Assembly (NCBI RefSeq): GCF_003194385.1
Contig: NZ_LAPT01000022.1
Coordinates: 45,864-109,863, forward strand
Direction: 5' to 3'
From: Pokkaliibacter plantistimulans
Lineage (GTDB): Bacteria; Pseudomonadota; Gammaproteobacteria; Pseudomonadales; Balneatricaceae
DNA: 64,000 bases
A program made the translations under genes and the position numbers. Shown here one piece after another: positions 55,758 to 64,000 of this stretch (positions are counted from its first letter, which is position 1; the number at the start of each line of letters is the position of its first letter). The notes under the pieces were generated by a model. It did no database searches and had not been told where the DNA came from. It worked only from the letters and a program-made list of their open reading frames with translations.

Positions 55758-56906
55758 ATGACTTGCCCCATGAACGAACAGAACACCAAAGTAAATATTC
55801 TCGGCTACTCTTTGCCAAAGCTGATTGCTTTCTTTGAGAGTCTGGGTGAAAAGAAATTTCGTGCCATTCAGGTGCTGAAGTGGATTCACCAGCGTGGGGC
55901 GAAGTCATTCGAAGATATGACGGATATTAGTAAGAACCTGCGTCACAAGCTTGAACAGGTCGCTGAGATTCGCGATCCGGAAGTGATCTATCAACACTTT
56001 TCCAAAGACGGTACTCGCAAGTGGGTAGTGCGTGTCGGTGAAAGCAACTCGGTGGAAACTGTGCTGATTCCCGATGGTGACCGCGCTACGTTGTGTGTCT
56101 CGTCACAGGTCGGCTGCTCACTTGACTGCAGCTTCTGCTCCACCGGTAAGCAAGGGTTCAACCGTAACCTGTCTGCTGCGGAGATTATCGGTCAGCTGCG
56201 TGTCGCCATTGGCTCCTTTGGTCCGTTTGATCCTGCGGGTGATCGCCGCGTGACCAATGTGGTAATGATGGGAATGGGTGAGCCACTGATGAATTTTGAC
56301 CCGGTGGTAGATGCCATGAGCCTGATGATGGAGGACAACGCCTATGGTTTGTCCAAACGTCGGGTAACGCTGAGTACCGCAGGAGTAGTGCCTATGCTGG
56401 ATAAGCTGGGTGACGTGACGGATGTTTCTCTGGCGGTATCTCTGCATGCGCCGACCAATGAGCTGCGCGACAAGATAGTACCTATCAACAAGAAATACCC
56501 TATTGAAGAGCTGGTTGCTGCCTGTAAGCGCTACCTCGACAAGTGTGATGACAAGCGCGGCATTACCTTTGAGTACACCATGCTGCGAGGCGTGAATGAC
56601 CAGCCTGAACATGCCAAAGCGCTGGTTAAGGTATTGCGCCAGGTACCCTGTAAATTGAACCTGATTCCGTTTAATCCCTTCCCGAACTCGGGTTATGAGC
56701 GTTCTACGGATGAAGCCATCAAGGCGTTCCAGAATTATGTTTCCCATGCCGGTATCGTTACTACCGTGCGGACTACCCGTGGCGATGATATCGATGCAGC
56801 CTGTGGTCAGTTGGTAGGCAAGGTTGATGATCGCACCCGTCGCAGCGAGCGCTATATTAAATTGGTTGATCAGTCCTTGACGGTTCGTGATAACCTTGGA
56901 ATCTGA
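55758..56906 (+). CDS. rlmN: 23S rRNA / tRNA A-methyltransferase RlmN
   Basis: A 382-residue radical-SAM enzyme that methylates C2 of A2503 in 23S rRNA and A37 in some tRNAs. The radical-SAM Cys motif is [14 protein letters not shown], with [12 protein letters not shown] after it, and the C-terminal catalytic Cys is in DIDAACGQL. It follows ndk, as in many gammaproteobacteria. The start has only a weak Shine-Dalgarno; ATG 55770 is an alternative. Confidence 0.96.
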   Translation: MTCPMNEQNTKVNILGYSLPKLIAFFESLGEKKFRAIQVLKWIHQRGAKSFEDMTDISKNLRHKLEQVAEIRDPEVIYQHFSKDGTRKWVVRVGESNSVETVLIPDGDRATLCVSSQVGCSLDCSFCSTGKQGFNRNLSAAEIIGQLRVAIGSFGPFDPAGDRRVTNVVMMGMGEPLMNFDPVVDAMSLMMEDNAYGLSKRRVTLSTAGVVPMLDKLGDVTDVSLAVSLHAPTNELRDKIVPINKKYPIEELVAACKRYLDKCDDKRGITFEYTMLRGVNDQPEHAKALVKVLRQVPCKLNLIPFNPFPNSGYERSTDEAIKAFQNYVSHAGIVTTVRTTRGDDIDAACGQLVGKVDDRTRRSERYIKLVDQSLTVRDNLGI

Positions 56907-56951
56907 GTCAGCTTGATAATCGTTGTTATCTGAACAAGTAAGGAGTAGTGG

Positions 56952-57710
56952 ATGCGCCACACAGCATGGATAGGACTGCTGACCATGTGTTTGCTCCAAG
57001 GGTGTGCCACTACTTCTAATCCTCCAAAACCTTCTGCTAAGGAACAGCGCGAGCAAGCGGTGCGTGCTGCCCAGGCTTATGTCCGCCTTGGCCTGGGATA
57101 TCTTCAGGCTGGTCGGCCGGAATCTGCCATAAAGCCTCTGCAACGTGCCAAAGAGCTGGATCCTAATGATGTAGAAGTACTGAATGCCTGGGCCATGATG
57201 TATGCCGCCCAGGGTGAGCAGGGCTTGGCTGAGCAAACGTTTGATCAGGCTATTGCCCGCCATCCTGCCGATGCGCGGTTGCACAACAACTACGGAGCGT
57301 ATCTGTTTTCAGTGGGTAAGGCTCAGCAGGGCTGTGCACAGGTAAAGCTGGCCGCAGAAGATCCCCTCTACACCCAGCGTGCTCAGGCGTTTGAAAACCT
57401 GGGTCGCTGTGCTTTAATTCAGGGCGACTTGGCAGGTGCCCGAGAAAACCTAAATCGCGCAGTCAAGCTGTCGCCCATGTCACCACAGACATGGTATGCC
57501 CTTGCTCAAGTAGACATGAAACTATCAGACCCTAAGCAAGCTGCGATCGACTTTTCCTTTTTTAATCGTTTGGTAAAACAAGGCTATGCGAAGCACAACC
57601 CGGAGACGCTGGCTCTGGGAAAACGCATTGCTGAACAAAGCGGCAACAAGTCACTACTTGAAGAGTTGAATGTGTGGACACAGCCTGCAACCCCAGGAGC
57701 CTCGGAGTGA
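56952..57710 (+). CDS. pilF: Type IV pilus biogenesis lipoprotein PilF (PilW)
   Basis: A 252-residue outer-membrane lipoprotein with lipobox LLQG-C (Cys18) and tetratricopeptide repeats (ARAYVRLGLGYLQAGRPESA-type units; shown here as YVRLGLGYLQAGRPESAI). In Pseudomonas PilF pilots the secretin PilQ to the outer membrane. AAGGAG precedes the ATG. Its TGA overlaps the GTG of rodZ by four bases. Confidence 0.92.
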   Translation: MRHTAWIGLLTMCLLQGCATTSNPPKPSAKEQREQAVRAAQAYVRLGLGYLQAGRPESAIKPLQRAKELDPNDVEVLNAWAMMYAAQGEQGLAEQTFDQAIARHPADARLHNNYGAYLFSVGKAQQGCAQVKLAAEDPLYTQRAQAFENLGRCALIQGDLAGARENLNRAVKLSPMSPQTWYALAQVDMKLSDPKQAAIDFSFFNRLVKQGYAKHNPETLALGKRIAEQSGNKSLLEELNVWTQPATPGASE

Positions 57711-58774
57711 ACGAGACAGATGAACTTTCAGCTGGCCTGAGTCCTGATGGCATTTTTCCCGGCAATTTGCTGCGTGTGGGACGTGAGCGTCTGGGGCTTT
57801 CACTAGATGATGCTGCACGGCAACTGCACCTGACTAAGTTCTATGTGCAGGCACTGGAAAGCGGAGATTTCTCTCGCTTGCCCAAGCCACCCTTTGTCAG
57901 AGGGTACATCAAGGCGTATGCCAAGCTCCTTGGGCAGCCGGAGCATATCTGGCTTGGCCCGTATGAGCAGATGGTAGGTGTGCAGGAGCAGCCTCGCATC
58001 GCTCCTCTGCCTAATGTAGGTAAAGTGAAGCGTCAGGCGCGTATTACGGACCCGTTGATGCGGATACTGACTATCCTGTTCTTGCTGGCGCTGGCGGTAT
58101 TGTCCTTGCTCTGGTGGAAAGAGCAGCACCAGTTCACTAATCCTAGCGAAATATTCCATAACCTGATCAGCAAAATTACTGTCTCCACACTGGAGGGAGA
58201 CAAGCAGATCGTGCTGGCTGACCCGGCAGAAGAGAATAACAGTGTATCCTTGCCGCTGAGTGCCAGTCAGATCAATGCCTCAGTGACGGGTGACAATGAG
58301 TCAGCACCGACAGCAGCTGCCGATGAGGCCGCTATGAATAATATTGCCCCTTCTACGGAGACGGCAAACACGGAGTCTGCAGTGACAGCATCTACTGCTC
58401 CCGTTGGGCCTTCTGCTGATGTCGCAATTGCTACTGAGCCAGGTGCAACGAGTGATCAGCAGGTTGTAGATGAGGACATGTCGAATGCTACCGCTCCTGC
58501 GCAAGATGTGCCTGCAGGGCCTCCTGGCACAGATTATGTGGTGATTAAATTCAAGTCCGACTGCTGGTTCCAGCTTCAGGATGGTGATGGCAAGCGGTTA
58601 ATGGCTGCTATTAAGTCCACTGGTGATGAAGTCGCCATGCATGTGAAGCCACCGGTGCGTCTGGTGATCGGTTATATGCCTGGTATCGAGTCCATCAGTA
58701 TCGATAGTAATGCGGTTGATATCAGTCAGTACGCTGGACGTGATGTCGTACGTATGACATTGCCGCAAAACTGA
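57707..58774 (+). CDS. rodZ: Cell-shape protein RodZ
   Basis: A 355-residue protein starting at GTG 57707, with AGGAG seven bases upstream and a four-base overlap with pilF. An N-terminal Xre-like helix-turn-helix ([20 protein letters not shown]) is followed by a membrane segment (about 117-137), an Ala/Thr-rich linker, and a C-terminal DUF4115 domain ([21 protein letters not shown]). RodZ links the MreB cytoskeleton to the wall-synthesis machine. Confidence 0.92.
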   Translation: MNETDELSAGLSPDGIFPGNLLRVGRERLGLSLDDAARQLHLTKFYVQALESGDFSRLPKPPFVRGYIKAYAKLLGQPEHIWLGPYEQMVGVQEQPRIAPLPNVGKVKRQARITDPLMRILTILFLLALAVLSLLWWKEQHQFTNPSEIFHNLISKITVSTLEGDKQIVLADPAEENNSVSLPLSASQINASVTGDNESAPTAAADEAAMNNIAPSTETANTESAVTASTAPVGPSADVAIATEPGATSDQQVVDEDMSNATAPAQDVPAGPPGTDYVVIKFKSDCWFQLQDGDGKRLMAAIKSTGDEVAMHVKPPVRLVIGYMPGIESISIDSNAVDISQYAGRDVVRMTLPQN

Positions 58775-58803
58775 ATCCATTTATCTGTATTGGGGAAGAC
58801 GCT

Positions 58804-60072
58804 TTGGCAAAGATTCAAGCCATTCGCGGGATGAATGACGTACTGCCACAAGACTCGGTCGTTTGGCAGTATCTCGAAGCGCAAGTGAAAGACGTGTTGG
58901 ACGCCTACGGCTACAGTGAAATTCGTATGCCCGTGGTGGAGTACACCCACCTGTTTAAGCGCTCCATCGGTGAAGTAACGGACATCGTCGAGAAGGAAAT
59001 GTATACCTTCGAGGATCGCAACAACGAAAGTCTTACGTTACGCCCAGAAGGTACCGCTAGCTGTGTACGCGCAGCGGAAGAACATGGCTTGCTGTTCAAT
59101 CAGACTCAGCGTCTCTGGTATCAGGGGCCGATGTTTCGTTACGAAAAGCCACAGAAGGGGCGCTACCGGCAATTCCACCAGATTGGTGTAGAAGCTTTTG
59201 GTATGTCAGGAGCCGAGCTGGACGCTGAGCTGATTCTGTTGACTGCAAGGCTATGGAAGTCGCTTGGTCTGCTGGAACATGTCACTTTGGAGCTTAACTC
59301 ATTGGGCAGTAGTGAAGCCAGAGCGCACTATCGTCAGGTACTGGTGGACTACCTTCTCCAGTTTGAAGCTCAACTGGACGAAGACAGCAAACGCCGCCTT
59401 GCCAGCAACCCACTACGTATTCTGGATTCAAAAGATCCGAATACTCAGGATATTTTGCGTCAGGCGCCCATGCTGGAGGATTACCTTGATGAGGAATCCA
59501 AAGAGCACTTTGCTGAGCTTTGCCACATTCTGGATACCAATGGTATCCGCTATGTTCTGAATCCCAAGCTGGTGCGTGGCTTAGACTATTACAATCGAAC
59601 GGTTTTTGAGTGGACTACCTCGTCGCTGGGTGCACAAGGCACTGTCTGTGCCGGTGGTCGTTATGACGGACTGGTTGCTCAGTTGGGCGGCAAGAGTACT
59701 CCCGGTGCAGGTTTTGCTATGGGAGTTGAACGCTTGGTGCTGATGCTGGAGACCCTGCAACTAGTACCTGAGTCTGCTCGCCAGACGTTGGATTTGTATC
59801 TTGCTGCGGAGCATAAAGGTTTGCAGGCTGCTTTGATCAGTCTGGCCGAACAGCTTCGTACTGCCATACCTGGCCTGCGCTTGCGTAGTCATTGTGCGGG
59901 CTTGAAGAACATCAATGCTAAAGCACAGCAAGCTGGCGCCACGCTGGCCTTGATCGTCAAACAAAATGGTGAATCATTGTGCGGTACGCTCTGGCAGGAT
60001 GGATCGCCGCAAGAAGTAAATGCAGAAGGTTTTGTGGCAGCTATAGTCGCGGCGCTCAATAAGCAAGTATAA
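58804..60072 (+). CDS. hisS: Histidyl-tRNA synthetase
   Basis: A 422-residue class II synthetase starting at TTG 58804 (GGGGAAG upstream). Motif 2 is in [25 protein letters not shown] and is followed by GVEAFG; the histidine-specific [15 protein letters not shown] and the C-terminal anticodon domain are present. It charges tRNA-His. Confidence 0.97.
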   Translation: MAKIQAIRGMNDVLPQDSVVWQYLEAQVKDVLDAYGYSEIRMPVVEYTHLFKRSIGEVTDIVEKEMYTFEDRNNESLTLRPEGTASCVRAAEEHGLLFNQTQRLWYQGPMFRYEKPQKGRYRQFHQIGVEAFGMSGAELDAELILLTARLWKSLGLLEHVTLELNSLGSSEARAHYRQVLVDYLLQFEAQLDEDSKRRLASNPLRILDSKDPNTQDILRQAPMLEDYLDEESKEHFAELCHILDTNGIRYVLNPKLVRGLDYYNRTVFEWTTSSLGAQGTVCAGGRYDGLVAQLGGKSTPGAGFAMGVERLVLMLETLQLVPESARQTLDLYLAAEHKGLQAALISLAEQLRTAIPGLRLRSHCAGLKNINAKAQQAGATLALIVKQNGESLCGTLWQDGSPQEVNAEGFVAAIVAALNKQV

Positions 60073-60083
60073 GGAATAGCCCT

Positions 60084-60746
60084 GTGAGTGAACTGAGAAC
60101 CGAAGAGGAGCAGCTTGAGCTGATCCGCAATTGGTGGAAAGAAAACGGTAAGTCGCTGATTTTAGGTGTGGCTGTCGCTGCTGCTGCGGTAGTAGGTTGG
60201 AAAGCATGGCAACATCATCAGCAAACATACTACGGCAATGCCTCCGCACTTTATCAAGGCCTGGTGCAAGGAGTAGCAGCTGCACAGGGTGGTAAAGCCA
60301 GTAACGAGCAGTTGGCTACCTATGAGCATGTTTCAGAGCAATTGAAAAAGGATTATGCCGATACCAGCTATGCGCGATTCGCTGCGCTACTGCTCGGTAA
60401 GGTCTATGCCGATGCAGGGCAGCTTGATAAAGCTCAGAGCCAGTTGCAATGGGTACATGATCAAGAAAGTACTACTGATATTGGCGAGCTGGCAGAGCTG
60501 CGTCTGGCTCGTGTTCTCTTTGCAGATAAAAAGGGTGCTGAGGCGCTCGGAATGTTACAGGATCACGGTGGCCTATATGCCCCTGAGCGGGCGGAACTGC
60601 GTGGTGATATTCTGAGCCTGCAAGGTAAAACTGCTGAGGCACGACAGGCTTATATGGAAGCCCAGGCTCTCTATCAGGAAGCTGGACGGCAGAGCCCGGT
60701 GCTGGCGATGAAGTTGGATGATCTCGCCGTAGCGAAGGGAGCATGA
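60084..60746 (+). CDS. yfgM: YfgM-like inner-membrane periplasmic chaperone
   Basis: A 220-residue protein with an N-terminal cytoplasmic tail (TEEEQLELIRNWWKENG), one membrane segment (about 25-42) and a periplasmic TPR-like domain. YfgM binds the Sec translocon and helps outer-membrane proteins. GTG start. It is followed two bases later by bamB, the usual order. Confidence 0.92.
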   Translation: MSELRTEEEQLELIRNWWKENGKSLILGVAVAAAAVVGWKAWQHHQQTYYGNASALYQGLVQGVAAAQGGKASNEQLATYEHVSEQLKKDYADTSYARFAALLLGKVYADAGQLDKAQSQLQWVHDQESTTDIGELAELRLARVLFADKKGAEALGMLQDHGGLYAPERAELRGDILSLQGKTAEARQAYMEAQALYQEAGRQSPVLAMKLDDLAVAKGA

Positions 60747-60747
60747 T

Positions 60748-61890
60748 ATGGCATGGCGTAACTACACGGCTGTTCTCCTGGTTTCATCAGTATTGTCTGG
60801 CTGTAGTCTGTGGCAGGGTACTCCGGAAAACGAGCCTGCAGAGCTGCAGTCTATTGATGCAACGCTGAAGATCAAATCTGCCTGGCATGTAGACGTTGGC
60901 TCAAGTAATACAGATGAAAAGGTAGGTCTGACCCCGGCACTGAGTGAAACGTCGGTATTTGCTGCGACCAATGAAGGTGTGATTGCTGCCTACGATCGAG
61001 AAAGTGGTAAGCAGCTCTGGAAACGGGACATGGAAGCACGCATCAGTGGTGGAGTGGGCTTCAACGGTGACCTGGTTGTGGTCGGTACGTTAGATGGCCA
61101 GTTGTACGCGCTGGATGCCGCTTCCGGTGAAACACGCTGGCAGATTGATGCGCCAACAGAAGTACTGTCTCCGCCACAGGGCAGTAGCAGCATTGTGGTC
61201 GTGCAGTACATTGACGGCAGCCTAATTGCCTACAATGCGCTTGATGGTAAACAAGTCTGGCGTTATGACAGCAATGCGCCGTCTTTGACTCTGCGTGGAA
61301 CGGCCTTCCCGTTGGTGTTCAACAATGCAACCATTGCCAACTTTTCCTCTGGCAAGATGGTGCTGTTGACCAATGACACTGGCGCAACCGTTTGGGAGCA
61401 GCGTCTGGCTATGCCCAAGGGACGCTCTGAGCTGGAGCGTGTAGTGGATGCGCAAGGGCGGCCTGCCTTTATGGAAAATGTACTCTACAGCGTTACCTAT
61501 CAAGGTGATCTGACAGCATTGGATGCTTCTTCAGGTCGGGTGTTGTGGAGCAAGCCATTCTCCAGTGCTAAAGGCGTTGCGGTAGACTCGACGTCAGTTT
61601 ATGCGGTTGATGACGAAGGTGATGTCGTGGCATTCGACCGTAATAACGGTGCTGTGCTGTGGAAGCAGGATGCATTGAAATATCGTGGACTGGGTACACC
61701 AGTGATCTGGGGTGATGTGCTTGCCGTGTCTGACTTTGAAGGCTATGTGCATATTCTGTCCCGCTTTGATGGCCGTTTCATGAACCGCTATCAGGTTGAT
61801 AGTGACGGTGTTGGCGGCGATATGCAGTCTGTTGGTCAGAGTTTATATATACTTGGCAACAGTGGTCGCTTGGAAGAGCTGCAGTATTGA
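60748..61890 (+). CDS. bamB: Outer-membrane assembly lipoprotein BamB
   Basis: A 380-residue lipoprotein with lipobox VLSG-C (Cys19) and an eight-bladed PQQ-like beta-propeller (repeated units such as YDRESGKQLWKRDM, LDAASGETRWQI and YNALDGKQVWRYDS). It is part of the BAM complex that inserts outer-membrane beta-barrels. Confidence 0.96.
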   Translation: MAWRNYTAVLLVSSVLSGCSLWQGTPENEPAELQSIDATLKIKSAWHVDVGSSNTDEKVGLTPALSETSVFAATNEGVIAAYDRESGKQLWKRDMEARISGGVGFNGDLVVVGTLDGQLYALDAASGETRWQIDAPTEVLSPPQGSSSIVVVQYIDGSLIAYNALDGKQVWRYDSNAPSLTLRGTAFPLVFNNATIANFSSGKMVLLTNDTGATVWEQRLAMPKGRSELERVVDAQGRPAFMENVLYSVTYQGDLTALDASSGRVLWSKPFSSAKGVAVDSTSVYAVDDEGDVVAFDRNNGAVLWKQDALKYRGLGTPVIWGDVLAVSDFEGYVHILSRFDGRFMNRYQVDSDGVGGDMQSVGQSLYILGNSGRLEELQY

Positions 61891-61914
61891 TTGCAGCTAT
61901 TGAACATACACAGG

Positions 61915-61943
61915 CGGCCGTCGACTGACGGCCGTTTGTTTTT
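61915..61943 (+). terminator. Intrinsic terminator between bamB and der
   Basis: CGGCCGTC, loop GACT, GACGGCCG, then TTTGTTTTT. It lies only 28 bases before der, so der must use read-through or a promoter inside or just after it; TAAAAT at 61954-61959 is a possible -10. Confidence 0.85.
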
Positions 61944-61971
61944 CTGAATTCGCTAAAATGGTTTTACACCG

Positions 61972-63387
61972 ATGAATCCTGTCGTTGCTTTAGTGGGGCG
62001 CCCCAATGTTGGCAAATCCACACTCTTCAACCGTCTGACACGTACAAATGATGCGTTGGTAGCGGATATGCCAGGGGTGACCCGCGATCGTAAGTACGGC
62101 GAAGGGCGTATAGGTGACCGTGCTTATATTGTGGTGGATACTGGCGGTATCAGTGGCAATGAAGACGGTATTGATGCCGCTATGGCCGGACAGTCACTAC
62201 AGGCCATTGAAGAGGCTGATGTCGTACTGTTTTTGGTGGATGCGCGTGCTGGGCTGAATCCTGCTGATGAGATGATTGCGGATCATTTGCGTCGCCTGAA
62301 CAAGGCTGCCTGGGTGGTCGTCAACAAGACCGATGGTATGGATCCAGATGTAGCCATGGTGGACTTCCATGGTCTGGGCTTACAAGGGCCTTTACCGATT
62401 GCGGCAGCTCATGGACGCGGTATTCGTAGTCTGATTGAAGTGACTATGGCTGATTACCCGGTTGTTGAGGAGCAGGAGCGGCTTCTTGAACTGGAAAGTC
62501 GCGGTATTCGCATCGGTGTGGTGGGGCGTCCTAATGTTGGCAAATCCACATTGGTCAATCGGATGCTGGGCGAAGATCGAGTAGTTGTATATGACCATGC
62601 AGGGACTACGCGTGACAGCATCTATATCCCCTATGTGCGCAATGATCAGGATTACACGCTGATCGATACGGCAGGGGTTAGGCGTCGCCGCAGTGTTAAT
62701 GAGGCAATCGAAAAATTTTCTATTGTCAAAACATTACAGGCTATCAAAGATTCACATGTCGTTATCTGTGTGCTGGATGCACGCGATGGTCTGTCCGAAC
62801 AGGATCTGCACTTGATCGGGTTCGTCATTGAATCGGGTCGAGCACTCGTCATTGCTGTCAATAAATGGGATGGCATGACACAAGAGCAGAAAGATGAAAT
62901 CCGTCGCCAGTTGGATCGTCGGCTGGTATTTGCGCATTTCGCCGACATGCATTTTATTTCTGCTCTGCACGGCACGGCTGTGGGAGATCTGTATAAATCA
63001 GTTAATGAAGCATATGCCTCGGCGATGCACAAATGGTCTACTAGTCGGTTGACCCGCCTGTTGCAGGATTGCGTGCAGGACCATCAGCCACCGATGGTAA
63101 AAGGACATCGCATCAAACTGCGTTATGCTCACCAGGGCGGCTCCAATCCTCCCTTGTTTATAGTGCACGGTAATTCAACTAATGATCTGCCAGGTGCTTA
63201 TCAGCGTTATTTGGAAAACCGCTTTGCACAGGTGCTGAATATTAAGGGAACACCTGTGCGATTCAGTTTTAAGAGCAGTGACAACCCATTTGCAGATAAG
63301 CCCAAAACTAAGACCGCAAGACAGCTGCGCGATGAAGCACGCCAGCGTCGCTTGGTGCGGAATATCAAGCGAAGCGAAAAGCGCTAA
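61972..63387 (+). CDS. der: Ribosome biogenesis GTPase Der (EngA)
   Basis: A 471-residue protein with two GTPase domains in tandem: first GRPNVGKST (8-16) and DTGG, second GRPNVGKST (near 184) with DTAGVRRR, then the KH-like C-terminal domain and a basic tail ([12 protein letters not shown]). It acts in 50S assembly. It follows bamB in the usual order. Confidence 0.97.
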   Translation: MNPVVALVGRPNVGKSTLFNRLTRTNDALVADMPGVTRDRKYGEGRIGDRAYIVVDTGGISGNEDGIDAAMAGQSLQAIEEADVVLFLVDARAGLNPADEMIADHLRRLNKAAWVVVNKTDGMDPDVAMVDFHGLGLQGPLPIAAAHGRGIRSLIEVTMADYPVVEEQERLLELESRGIRIGVVGRPNVGKSTLVNRMLGEDRVVVYDHAGTTRDSIYIPYVRNDQDYTLIDTAGVRRRRSVNEAIEKFSIVKTLQAIKDSHVVICVLDARDGLSEQDLHLIGFVIESGRALVIAVNKWDGMTQEQKDEIRRQLDRRLVFAHFADMHFISALHGTAVGDLYKSVNEAYASAMHKWSTSRLTRLLQDCVQDHQPPMVKGHRIKLRYAHQGGSNPPLFIVHGNSTNDLPGAYQRYLENRFAQVLNIKGTPVRFSFKSSDNPFADKPKTKTARQLRDEARQRRLVRNIKRSEKR

Positions 63388-63405
63388 TTTAAGACTTTCT
63401 CTGAT

Positions 63406-63425
63406 AAGGCCCTACGGGGCCTTTT
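63406..63425 (+). terminator. Intrinsic terminator after der
   Basis: AAGGCCC, loop TACG, GGGCCTT, then TT. Short, but placed 18 bases after the stop codon. Confidence 0.8.
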
Positions 63426-63475
63426 GCGCTTGTGGTGGTTAGTTTTAGGTGTTTTGCATTTTGTTGAGAAGAGTG

Positions 63476-63503
63476 TTGACAGACTCCCGGAAGTGCCTAT
63501 AAT
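63476..63503 (+). promoter_or_regulatory. rrn promoter P1
   Basis: TTGACA (63476-63481), a 16-bp spacer and TATAAT (63498-63503), both perfect, followed by the GC-rich discriminator GCGCCCCC typical of stringently controlled rRNA promoters. Confidence 0.92.
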
Positions 63504-63622
63504 GCGCCCCCACTGAACACGCAGCAACGCGCTGAGTGCTCCGGAAGAAAAAGAAGATGTTAAAATTCAGTACCTTAGCCGGCAACGGCGAATGCTGAAG
63601 AAAAGCCAAGCGAAAATGCGGC

Positions 63623-63650
63623 TTGACATCTTCCGGTGATTCGATAGAAT
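63623..63650 (+). promoter_or_regulatory. rrn promoter P2
   Basis: TTGACA (63623-63628), a 16-bp spacer and TAGAAT (63645-63650), again followed by a GCGC discriminator. With P1 this is the tandem arrangement known from E. coli rrn operons. Confidence 0.88.
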
Positions 63651-63687
63651 GCGCACCTCTTCTTTACTGGTGGTTGCGATCACCAGC

Positions 63688-63699
63688 TGCTCTTTAAAA
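63688..63699 (+). promoter_or_regulatory. rRNA leader boxA antitermination element
   Basis: TGCTCTTTAAAA lies in the leader about 40 bp after P2. It matches the rRNA boxA core bound by NusB/NusE; SuhB, encoded upstream in this window, joins this complex in E. coli. Confidence 0.85.
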
Positions 63700-63825
63700 A
63701 TCAATCGGATAATTCGTGTGGGCACTTGTTCCTGACTCGACAAAATAGTCAGAGAACGATGCTCAATTCGTTGAGTAATGTGGATCTCTGAGCCAAGTTT
63801 GGTGCACTTAAGCACTGTATGAATT

Positions 63826-64000
63826 GAACTGAAGAGTTTGATCATGGCTCAGATTGAACGCTGGCGGCAGGCCTAACACATGCAAGTCGGGCGGTAGCAC
63901 AGAGAAGCTTGCTTCTTGGGTGACGAGCGGCGGACGGGTGAGTAACGCGTAGGAATCTACCTGGTAGTGGGGGATAGCCCGGGGAAACCCGGATTAATAC
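63826..64000 (+). rRNA. 16S ribosomal RNA, 5' end (cut by window edge)
   Basis: Contains GAAGAGTTTGATCATGGCTC, the universal 16S start, and the helix 6 region. The 5' end is placed by comparison with E. coli. Only the first 175 bases are visible. Confidence 0.97.

Noticed and set aside
56118..57284. A 388-codon open frame on the minus strand
   Set aside because: Opposite rlmN and pilF, both certain genes; composition is that of a shadow frame.

Overview
The window is a chromosomal segment of a Gammaproteobacterium, most likely from the Oceanospirillales / Oceanospirillaceae-like marine lineages. I infer this from the housekeeping clusters (metX-metW with yggU-yggT-proC-yggS-pilT; gpmI-envC-ctpA; a complete iscRSUA-hscBA-fdx-iscX operon; rlmN-pilF-rodZ-hisS-yfgM-bamB-der), which follow the Pseudomonas/Oceanospirillales gene order, and from the 16S rRNA start at the right edge. 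The genus cannot be fixed from the sequence alone. The core is moderately GC-rich; the stretch from about 1.38 to 5.15 kb is clearly AT-rich.

Layout. 1-1277: a DctB-like sensor kinase cut by the left edge. 1.3-5.15 kb: an AT-rich accessory block that reads as an integron cassette array without an integrase in view (CALIN-like). It carries four attC-like sites, each starting on the stop codon of a cassette gene (an unknown zinc-finger-like protein, a Doc/Fic-type protein, an unknown protein, a LysE-family exporter), and ends in a DUF2806 gene with two in-frame stop codons. 5.2-15.6 kb: uvrD with a LexA-type box, a coupled M50 protease/TfoX-C pair, a TetR regulator, a DASS-type transporter, divergent mtnK/mtnA and a DUF3750 protein. 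15.8-21.1 kb: a NitT/TauT-type ABC importer followed by a class III CoA-transferase and an HMG-CoA-lyase-like enzyme, plausibly a pathway that imports a branched hydroxy-dicarboxylic acid, activates it with CoA and cleaves it. 21-34 kb: accessory metabolism and signalling (flavoprotein reductase, acyltransferase, GGDEF-EAL protein, LdhA, response regulator) and some small membrane and lipoprotein genes.

34-47.6 kb: the methionine/proline/PilT block, cell-envelope hydrolase regulators (YibQ-like, CtpA, EnvC), GpmI, then rhodanese-grxC-secB; the rhodanese is preceded by an unannotated 17-codon upstream ORF. 47.6-63.4 kb: suhB (with most catalytic metal ligands changed), trmJ, the Isc operon behind an IscR-type operator, ndk, rlmN, the pilF-rodZ-hisS-yfgM-bamB run and der. 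63.4-64 kb: a terminator, tandem strong rrn promoters, a boxA and the first 175 bases of 16S rRNA.

The best candidates for something new are the orphan cassette array with its unknown cargo and paired palindromic operators, the putative hydroxy-dicarboxylate CoA pathway, the catalytically degenerate SuhB, the M50 protease with a zinc-ribbon tail, and the rhodanese leader ORF.
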